This document shows, in pieces, positions 15,607 through 21,271 of a stretch of DNA of 64,000 nucleotides. Source of the stretch: Micromonospora radicis (GTDB lineage Bacteria; Actinomycetota; Actinomycetes; Mycobacteriales; Micromonosporaceae); assembly GCF_003583405.1 (NCBI RefSeq), contig NZ_QXEC01000009.1, positions 124,001-188,000 of the forward strand, written 5' to 3'. The position numbers and the translations under genes are program-made. Under the pieces are notes generated by a model, which was given only the letters and a program-made list of their open reading frames with translations, ran no database searches and was not told where the DNA came from. Every line of letters begins with the position of its first letter. Positions within the stretch are counted from its first letter, which is position 1.

Positions 15607-16788
15607 TTGACCCCCTTCCGCTCCGCGACCGCCACGGCGCTCGCGTCAGTCCTGCTGGCCACCACCCTGACCGGCTGCCAGTTCGGCGGGCCGGAGCAGG
15701 ACACGTCGCCGATCTTCATCGCCGCGGACCTGGAACTGTCCGGCGCCGCGGCCGGAGTCGGCAAAGCGTACCGACAGGCACTGGAACTGAAGGTCGACCA
15801 ACTGAACAGCTCCGGCGCCCTCGGTGGCCGGCGCATCGAACTGTTGCCGAAAGACAACCGTTCCGACGCCAGCGAGTCCCTGCGCAACATCGCCGACTTC
15901 ACCAACGATCCGCGGGTCAGCGCCATCATCATGGGCGGCTGTAACGAATGCGCGGTGGGCGCGGTCCGCACCGTGAATGAGAAGCAGATGCCGACCATCG
16001 CACTGGCCGCGGCCGGCGCGGTGGCCAGCCCGGTGGCGGATCGGCGCTACGTGTTCAAACTGGCGCCGAATGCCGCCGACAACGCCGGCGCGCTCACCGT
16101 CGAACTGCGCCGCCGCAACATCCGCACCGTCGGGGTGCTGCGCAGCGACGACACGTACGGCCGCGAGGGTGCCGCCGCGCTGCGCGGCGAGTTGAGCAAG
16201 GCCGGGATCGAGGTACTGGCCGAAGCATCGGTGCGCGGCACCGACACCGAGCTCGACCGGCAGACCGATCCGCTGGTCGCGGCCGAGCCCGAGGCGCTGG
16301 TCATCTGGACCCCGCCGGAGCAGGCGCTGCTCGCCGCGAACGCGGTCCGGCGGGCCGGCTTCAGCGGCGCGCTATTCCTGGACGCGGCGGCCGCCGGCGA
16401 CCTCTTCCTCGGCTCGTCGGCCCGGGCGGTGGAGCGGGCCACCCTGGTCTTCACCCAGACCATGGTGATCGACGACGTGATCGCCACCACCCCCGCGAAG
16501 GCCGCCCGCCGCCAGTGGTTCCAGGACTACACCGCCCGCTTCGGCGGTTACCACGGTTCGTCGTCGTTCGCCGCCGACGCCGTCCAACTCATCGCCGACG
16601 CCGAGCTGCGCGCCGGTGGCCCGGCCGGCCAGGTCAACCGGGAAGCCCTGCGCGACGTGCTGGAGACCTCCCAGTTGGACGGGCTGTCCGGGCCGATCCG
16701 GATGACGCCGGACAACCACTCCGGACTGATGCCGCAGGCGTTGACCACCCTGGTCGCCCGTAACGGCCGCTGGCGCCTGGCCAGCTGA
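15607..16788 (+). CDS. Orphan branched-chain-amino-acid-type substrate-binding lipoprotein
   Basis: A 393-residue type I periplasmic-binding lipoprotein. A TTG start lies 6 nt after a perfect AGGAGG and gives a clean lipoprotein signal ending LTGC with Cys24 as lipidation site; the longer upstream frame would spoil the signal. The mature part matches Leu/Ile/Val-binding proteins (PIFIAADLELSGAAAGVG; IELLPKDNRSD; SAIIMGGCNECAVGAVR; VGVLRSDDTYGREGA). No LIV permease or ATPase genes are nearby. It is divergent from the conservon, so it may present a ligand to the CvnA sensor; that is inference. Confidence 0.83.
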   Translation: MTPFRSATATALASVLLATTLTGCQFGGPEQDTSPIFIAADLELSGAAAGVGKAYRQALELKVDQLNSSGALGGRRIELLPKDNRSDASESLRNIADFTNDPRVSAIIMGGCNECAVGAVRTVNEKQMPTIALAAAGAVASPVADRRYVFKLAPNAADNAGALTVELRRRNIRTVGVLRSDDTYGREGAAALRGELSKAGIEVLAEASVRGTDTELDRQTDPLVAAEPEALVIWTPPEQALLAANAVRRAGFSGALFLDAAAAGDLFLGSSARAVERATLVFTQTMVIDDVIATTPAKAARRQWFQDYTARFGGYHGSSSFAADAVQLIADAELRAGGPAGQVNREALRDVLETSQLDGLSGPIRMTPDNHSGLMPQALTTLVARNGRWRLAS

Positions 16789-16813
16789 CCCGGTCCGTCC
16801 CCGCCCCAGTCTC

Positions 16814-16868
16814 GCGGATCTTGGTACGAGAGCGCCCGCCCCACGGGCCGCCTCGCACCAAGATCCGC
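16814..16868. terminator. Strong bidirectional hairpin between convergent genes
   Basis: Arms of 17 bp, GCGGATCTTGGTACGAG (16814-16830) and CTCGCACCAAGATCCGC (16852-16868), pair with one mismatch around a 21-nt GC-rich loop. It lies between the lipoprotein gene and the ABC permease gene, whose 3' ends face each other. There is no U-tract, as is usual in high-GC actinobacteria. Confidence 0.7.
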
Positions 16869-16890
16869 AGAGGCCGACGGAGGCTCGTGG

Positions 16891-17751
16891 TCAGCGGCTG
16901 GAGGTGGTTTCCCGCAGCCAGGGCAGGCTGAACCGCTCGACGAGCACCAGGGCGCCGTAGAGCAGGATGCTGACCAGCGCGATCAGGATGATCGCCGCCC
17001 AGGCCGTGGCGGTGTCACCGATGCCGGCGTACTGCTGGATGACGTAGCCGAGACCGCCCTCGCCGGCCTGGAACTCGCCGATCACCGCGCCGATCGCGGC
17101 CAACGGCATGGCGACCTTGAGCCCCACGAAGATCTGCGGCAACGCGGCCGGGAAGCGGACCTTGCGGAACGCCTGCCAACGCGAGGCGTTGTACGAGCGC
17201 ACCAGCTCGGCCAACTCGGCCGGGGTGGTGGTCAGGCCGGTCGCGGTGGACAACACGATGGGGAAGAAGCAGAGCAGGAACACCATCGTCAGGATCGGCT
17301 TCTGCCCCCAGCCCAGCGCCACCACCAGCAGCGGGCCGAGGGTGATCTTCGGCACCGCGTTGACGGCCACCAGCAGCGGGGTGAACATCCGCTCCACAGT
17401 GCGGGAGGCGGCCAGCGCCAGGCCGATCAGCACGCCGGCCACGGCGGAGAGGGCGAAGCCGAGCAGGATCTCGCCGGTGGTGTCGGCGGTGTGCTCCAGC
17501 AGCCGCTGCGGCCGTTCGGCGAACGCCGCGAGCACGTCGCCGGGGGGCGGCAGGGCGGCCGGGTGGATCAGCTCGAGCCGGGCGACCAGCCACCAGATAC
17601 CGAACGCGATCAGCAGGCCGGCGGCGGGCAGCAACGCCGCGACGGCGGCGAGTCGCAGGTCACCCAGCCGCAGCCGCCGGCCGCGCGGTACGGCCGCGGC
17701 CGGTTCGGGTGCGGTCACCGCCTCCGGCTGCCGTGGGCGGACGTCGGTCAT
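16891..17751 (-). CDS. ABC transporter permease, SsuC/TauC/ThiX-like
   Basis: A 286-residue inner-membrane permease of the binding-protein-dependent type. It begins with a Pro-rich cytoplasmic segment, then six or so hydrophobic helices. The EAA-like loop appears around AELAELVRSYNASRWQAFRKVRFPAALPQIF (about 180-210). Such permeases carry sulfonates, nitrate, or thiamine precursors; substrate cannot be told from it. AGGAGG precedes the ATG. The binding-protein gene lies upstream in the same direction, 98 nt away across a strong hairpin. Confidence 0.88.
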   Translation of the reverse strand: MTDVRPRQPEAVTAPEPAAAVPRGRRLRLGDLRLAAVAALLPAAGLLIAFGIWWLVARLELIHPAALPPPGDVLAAFAERPQRLLEHTADTTGEILLGFALSAVAGVLIGLALAASRTVERMFTPLLVAVNAVPKITLGPLLVVALGWGQKPILTMVFLLCFFPIVLSTATGLTTTPAELAELVRSYNASRWQAFRKVRFPAALPQIFVGLKVAMPLAAIGAVIGEFQAGEGGLGYVIQQYAGIGDTATAWAAIILIALVSILLYGALVLVERFSLPWLRETTSSR

Positions 17752-17790
17752 CGGATCCTCCTGCGGTTCTGGCGGGTCTGGTACGGGAAG

Positions 17791-17830
17791 CGGGGTACGC
17801 CGTACCGGCTGTCCGGTGCGGCGTACCCCG
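17791..17830 (-). terminator. Intercistronic 18-bp hairpin between binding protein and permease
   Basis: Arms 17791-17808 and 17813-17830 pair over 18 bp with one G-U wobble around the tetraloop CTGT. On the transcript this follows the binding-protein stop (17850) and precedes the permease start (17751). Such hairpins between ABC genes usually end part of the transcripts or protect the upstream mRNA, giving more binding protein than permease. Confidence 0.65.
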
Positions 17831-17849
17831 TGGTGAGAGTGGATCGACC

Positions 17850-18875
17850 TCAGGCCTTCGGCGCGAGGTTGAAGTCGATGACCTGGTCGGGGGTGAGGTC
17901 CGACTTGAGGGCACCGGCACCGCGCAGGATCGCGATGCTCTTGGCGACCCGGCCGCTGTCCAGCGTGCCCAGGGCGGTGCCGGAGTTGCTGGAGCGGACG
18001 TAGCCGGCCATCAGCTGCAGCTCGGCGGCGGCCGCGGCCTCGTTCACCGCCTCGGCGTTCTTGGCCAGGATCCCGGCCGCCTCCTCCGGGTTCGCCAGGG
18101 CGTACTCCAGGCCCTTGAGCAGCGCCTCGGTGAACCGCTTGACCTGCTCCGGCTTCTCACCGGCGTACTGCTTGGAGGTGATCAGCACGTTGCCGTAGAG
18201 GTCCTGCATCACGTTGCTGTACGGCAGCAGGACAGCCTTCTTCTTGGTCACCGCCTCGATCGTGGGCTGGCCGACGACGAACTGACCGATGCCGTCCACC
18301 GAGCCCGAGGCGAGGGTGCCCATCAGGGTCTGCGCCTCGCCGTTGACCCAGGTCACCTTCTCGTAGTCGATGCCGGCCATCCGCGCGTACGTCGGGAAGA
18401 GGTTCCGCACGACGGAGCCGGGGGTGTCGGCGAGCTTCTTGCCCTCCAGGTCCTTGGGGGTGTTGATCCCCGTGCCCTCGACGGTGGCGATGGCGGCCAT
18501 GGTGCGCTGCTGGATCGCGGCCACCGCCACGAAGTCCTTGGCCTCGCCGTTGCCGAGCTGGAGCAGCCCACCGGTCAGGTCGATCGGGCCGAACTGGGCC
18601 TGGCCGCCGACGATCGTCTGGATCACGGCGTTGGTGCCCTGACCCGGCTTGATCTCGACCTCGAAGCCGGCGTCCTTGAAGTAGCCCTTCTCCTTCGCCA
18701 CCCAGGCGTACGCGTCACGCCCGAAGTTTCCGAACGACGTGAGGTACGTCACCTGCTCCAGGGACGAACCCACACCGTTGTCGGCGTCGTCGTCGGAACC
18801 GCTGCTGCACGCGGCGACGAGGGCGAGGGCGGTGGCCATCGTGGCCGCGGCGACCGTTCGGGTCAGCCTTCTCAT
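17850..18875 (-). CDS. ABC transporter substrate-binding lipoprotein, NMT1/THI5/SsuA-like
   Basis: A 341-residue lipoprotein with signal peptide ending VAAC (Cys23) and a serine/aspartate-rich linker. The mature part is NMT1/THI5-like: VTYLTSFGNFGRDAYAWVAKEKG, GYFKDAGFEVEIKPGQG, PIDLTGGLLQLGNG, DLEGKKLADTPGS. This family binds HMP-type pyrimidines, sulfonates, nitrate or aromatic acids. It heads the leftward arm of the importer. The frame is open far upstream across the divergent ATPase gene, but that part is not coding. No TPP riboswitch lies before it, which argues against simple thiamine-precursor control. Confidence 0.87.
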   Translation of the reverse strand: MRRLTRTVAAATMATALALVAACSSGSDDDADNGVGSSLEQVTYLTSFGNFGRDAYAWVAKEKGYFKDAGFEVEIKPGQGTNAVIQTIVGGQAQFGPIDLTGGLLQLGNGEAKDFVAVAAIQQRTMAAIATVEGTGINTPKDLEGKKLADTPGSVVRNLFPTYARMAGIDYEKVTWVNGEAQTLMGTLASGSVDGIGQFVVGQPTIEAVTKKKAVLLPYSNVMQDLYGNVLITSKQYAGEKPEQVKRFTEALLKGLEYALANPEEAAGILAKNAEAVNEAAAAAELQLMAGYVRSSNSGTALGTLDSGRVAKSIAILRGAGALKSDLTPDQVIDFNLAPKA

Positions 18876-19033
18876 CAGTGCACCTTGTCCTTTCCAACCG
18901 GGGCGTCGGGCCGCCGGGAGGGGATTGTCAGGCGGCACCGGCAGCCGGGACGGAAGCCGACACCGCGTATCGAGGGGACTCTTCGCGGGCACAGCGTACG
19001 AGAACCCCACCTTTGGGTCGCCAGGCGTATCGG

Positions 19034-19049
19034 GTTGCGGAACGGAAAC
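19034..19049 (+). promoter_or_regulatory. Single GlnR-like half box in the divergent ABC promoter region
   Basis: GTTGC-n6-GAAAC (19034-19049) matches one a/b pair of a GlnR box (4 of 5 and 5 of 5). The next pair at the expected spacing is absent. It may be chance; it matters only because NMT1/NrtA-type importers can bring in nitrogen compounds. Confidence 0.2.
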
Positions 19050-19119
19050 AAAGTGATGTCCACCCCGGACGGTGCGATAGAGGGCGGAGCCGGATAACCT
19101 TTGACGGATTCCTGACTTC

Positions 19120-19130
19120 CCACTCAGTGG
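19120..19130. promoter_or_regulatory. Perfect 11-bp palindrome before the ABC ATPase gene
   Basis: CCACT-C-AGTGG lies 13 nt before the ATPase ATG at 19144. It could be a regulator half-box or part of the translation start region; no family is recognised. Confidence 0.3.
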
Positions 19131-19143
19131 AGGCCCGCCGCAG

Positions 19144-19929
19144 ATGATCCGGCTGTCCGGGGTGTCCCGCGTCTTCGACGGCCGCTCCGGTCGGGTCGAG
19201 GCGCTGCGCGGCATCGACCTCGACGTGGGCGACGGCGAGTTCGTCGCGGTGCTCGGCCGCTCCGGCTGCGGCAAGTCCACCCTGTTGCGGCTGATCGCCG
19301 GCCTGATCCCGGTCAGCGGCGGCGAGATCACCGTGGCCGGCACCCCGGTCACCGGCCCGCGCCAGGACATCGCCATGCTCTTCCAGCGCCCGGCGTTGCT
19401 GCCGTGGCGCACGGTGCTGGACAACGTCCTGCTCCCGGTGGAGATCTTCGGCTGGAAGCGCGCCGACCATCGGGACCGGGCGCGCGAACTGCTCGAGGTC
19501 GCCGGGCTGGCCGGGTTCGAGAAGCGACTGCCGCACGAACTCTCCGGCGGCATGCAGCAGCGCGTCTCGCTGTGCCGCTCGTTGATCGGTGACCCCCGGG
19601 TGATGCTGATGGACGAGCCGTTCTCCGCCCTCGACGCCCTCACCCGCGAGGAACTCTCCGGCGAACTGCAACGGGTGCACATGCGCAGCCGGGCGACGAT
19701 CGTCTTCGTCACCCACTCCATCGACGAGGCCGTGCTGCTCGCCGACCGGGTGGTCGTGCTCAGCCCGCGCCCCGGCCGGGTACGCAAGATCGTCGAAGTG
19801 GCCATCCCCCGGCCCCGCACCCTCGGCCGCAACGCCCACCTGGCGGAGGTCGCCCAGGTCAGCGCCGACCTGCACGAGCTGCTGATGGAACGGGACCAGC
19901 CGGCGGGCGTCGGCCCGGAAGGACGATGA
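19144..19929 (+). CDS. ABC transporter ATP-binding protein, SsuB/TauB-like
   Basis: A 261-residue ATPase with Walker A GRSGCGKST (38-46), Q-loop LFQRPALLPW (79-88), signature LSGGMQQR (133-140) and Walker B VMLMDEP (153-159), followed by the H-loop in VTHSIDEA. It fits the nitrate/sulfonate/taurine/NMT1 importer group and completes the transporter whose permease and binding protein lie on the other strand. It leads an operon with an LLM oxidoreductase (4-nt overlap) and a cupin. Confidence 0.92.
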   Translation: MIRLSGVSRVFDGRSGRVEALRGIDLDVGDGEFVAVLGRSGCGKSTLLRLIAGLIPVSGGEITVAGTPVTGPRQDIAMLFQRPALLPWRTVLDNVLLPVEIFGWKRADHRDRARELLEVAGLAGFEKRLPHELSGGMQQRVSLCRSLIGDPRVMLMDEPFSALDALTREELSGELQRVHMRSRATIVFVTHSIDEAVLLADRVVVLSPRPGRVRKIVEVAIPRPRTLGRNAHLAEVAQVSADLHELLMERDQPAGVGPEGR

Positions 19930-20882
19930 GCGTGCGGGTGACGGTCTTCACGGAGCCGCACCGTGGCGCCGACTACGACGACCAGCTCCGGTTCGCCCGG
20001 CTGGCCGAGGACGGTGGCTTCGAGGCGTTCTTCCGCGCCGACCACTACCAGGCGATGGGCGACGACCCGGCGCTGCCCGGCCCGACCGACGCCTGGCTGA
20101 CGCTGGCCGCGCTCGCCCGGGAGACCAGCCGGATCCGGCTGGGCACGCTGGTCACCTCGGCGACCTTCCGGCTACCCGGCCCGCTGGCGGTGATGGTGGC
20201 CCAGGTCGACCAGATGAGCGGCGGCCGGGTCGAGTTGGGCATCGGCGCCGGCTGGTACGCCCGTGAGCACCTCTCGTACGGCATCCCGTTCCCCGGCACC
20301 ACCGAGCGCTTCGACCGGCTCGCCGAGCAGCTCGAAGTGATCACCGGACTGTGGGGCACCCCGTCGGGCGAGACCTTCAGCTTCACCGGCCAGCACTACC
20401 GGCTCACCGAGGCGCCCGCCCTGCCCAAGCCGGTGCAGACGCCCGGACCGCCGGTCATCGTCGGCGGGCGCGGCCCCAAGCGCACCCCGGAACTGGCCGC
20501 CCGGTACGCCGACGAGTTCAACGTCCCGTTCACCGGCGTCACGCAGACGGCCGAGGCGTACGAGCGGGTCCGGGAGGCGGGCGACCGGGTCGACCGCGCC
20601 GGGACCGGACGGCCACCGCTGGTGCTCTCCGCCGGCATCGTGGTGGCCATCGGGCGTACCGACGCCGAGGCCCGGCGGCGGGCCGCGCCGCTGCACGCCA
20701 AGAGCGCACTGCCGCCCGAGGATCCGGTGGTCGGTTCACCCGAGCAGTTGGTCGACCGGATCGGCGAGTTCGCCGCGATCGGCACCGAACGGGTGCACCT
20801 TCGCCTGATCGACTTCGAAGACCTGGACCATCTGGAGCTCATCGCCGCCGAGGTGCTCCCGCGACTGGACGGAGTCCGCTGA
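19926..20882 (+). CDS. LLM-class flavin/F420-dependent oxidoreductase
   Basis: A 318-residue TIM-barrel enzyme of the luciferase-like monooxygenase family. Typical features are RFARLAEDGGFEAFFRADHY near the N-terminus, TSRIRLGTLVTSATFRLPGPLA, and GGRVELGIGAGWYAREHLSYG (about 100-120). The overall type is that of F420-dependent actinobacterial members. The reaction is unknown. Tight coupling to the ATPase (ATGA) and to the cupin (TGATG) suggests it acts on the imported compound. Confidence 0.85.
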   Translation: MSVRVTVFTEPHRGADYDDQLRFARLAEDGGFEAFFRADHYQAMGDDPALPGPTDAWLTLAALARETSRIRLGTLVTSATFRLPGPLAVMVAQVDQMSGGRVELGIGAGWYAREHLSYGIPFPGTTERFDRLAEQLEVITGLWGTPSGETFSFTGQHYRLTEAPALPKPVQTPGPPVIVGGRGPKRTPELAARYADEFNVPFTGVTQTAEAYERVREAGDRVDRAGTGRPPLVLSAGIVVAIGRTDAEARRRAAPLHAKSALPPEDPVVGSPEQLVDRIGEFAAIGTERVHLRLIDFEDLDHLELIAAEVLPRLDGVR

Positions 20883-21193
20883 TGTCGACGCCACCCGAGA
20901 CCGGCCCGCCCCTCGGACCGGTGGGTCAGGAGATCGTCTACGAGAACGACCGGGTCCGGGTCTGGCACATCCGGCTGGAGCCGGGCGAGTACCAGCCGCT
21001 GCACCGGCACGACCACCCCTATCTGGTGGTGGCCGTGCAGGGCGCGAAGAACGTGATCCAGACCGTCGACGGCGTCAAGATCGACGCGGACGAGCCGACC
21101 GGTGGGGTGGTCTACCGCGATCCGGGCGCCGTGCACATGCTCACCAACGTCGGGGACACGACATACCTCGCCCGGCTGGTCGAGCTCAAGTAG
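20882..21193 (+). CDS. Small single-domain cupin protein
   Basis: A 103-residue cupin with metal-binding motif LHRHDHPYLVVAVQG (about 40-54) and a second motif around YRDPGAVHML (about 79-88). It overlaps the LLM gene stop by one base (TGATG). Small cupins can be metal-dependent enzymes or ligand-binding accessories. As third gene of the importer/LLM operon it may process or bind the imported substrate. The reading frame continues upstream inside the LLM gene but that part is not coding. Confidence 0.85.
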   Translation: MSTPPETGPPLGPVGQEIVYENDRVRVWHIRLEPGEYQPLHRHDHPYLVVAVQGAKNVIQTVDGVKIDADEPTGGVVYRDPGAVHMLTNVGDTTYLARLVELK

Positions 21194-21258
21194 ACACGCC
21201 CCGAGCAGCTGTTACGTCATGTCACGGCGCGCCGGTGGCGATCGGTGGCGACGGACCG

Positions 21259-21264
21259 TAACGT
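21259..21264 (+). promoter_or_regulatory. -10 element for a leaderless start
   Basis: TAACGT (TAnnnT type) ends 7 nt before the ATG at 21272, so transcription would begin at or next to the start codon. Inverted half-sites GTTACG (21211-21216) and CGTAAC (21257-21262) flank the promoter. Confidence 0.4.
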
Positions 21265-21271
21265 GCCGAAC

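Noticed and set aside
18876..19143. TPP riboswitch in the divergent ABC promoter region
   Set aside because: I looked for the CTGAGA and ACCTGA...GGGTAATGC blocks and found none.
18876..20045. N-terminal extension of the NMT1 binding protein across the divergent ATPase
   Set aside because: The lipoprotein signal beginning at 18875 is perfect; the extension overlaps a real ATPase gene on the other strand.
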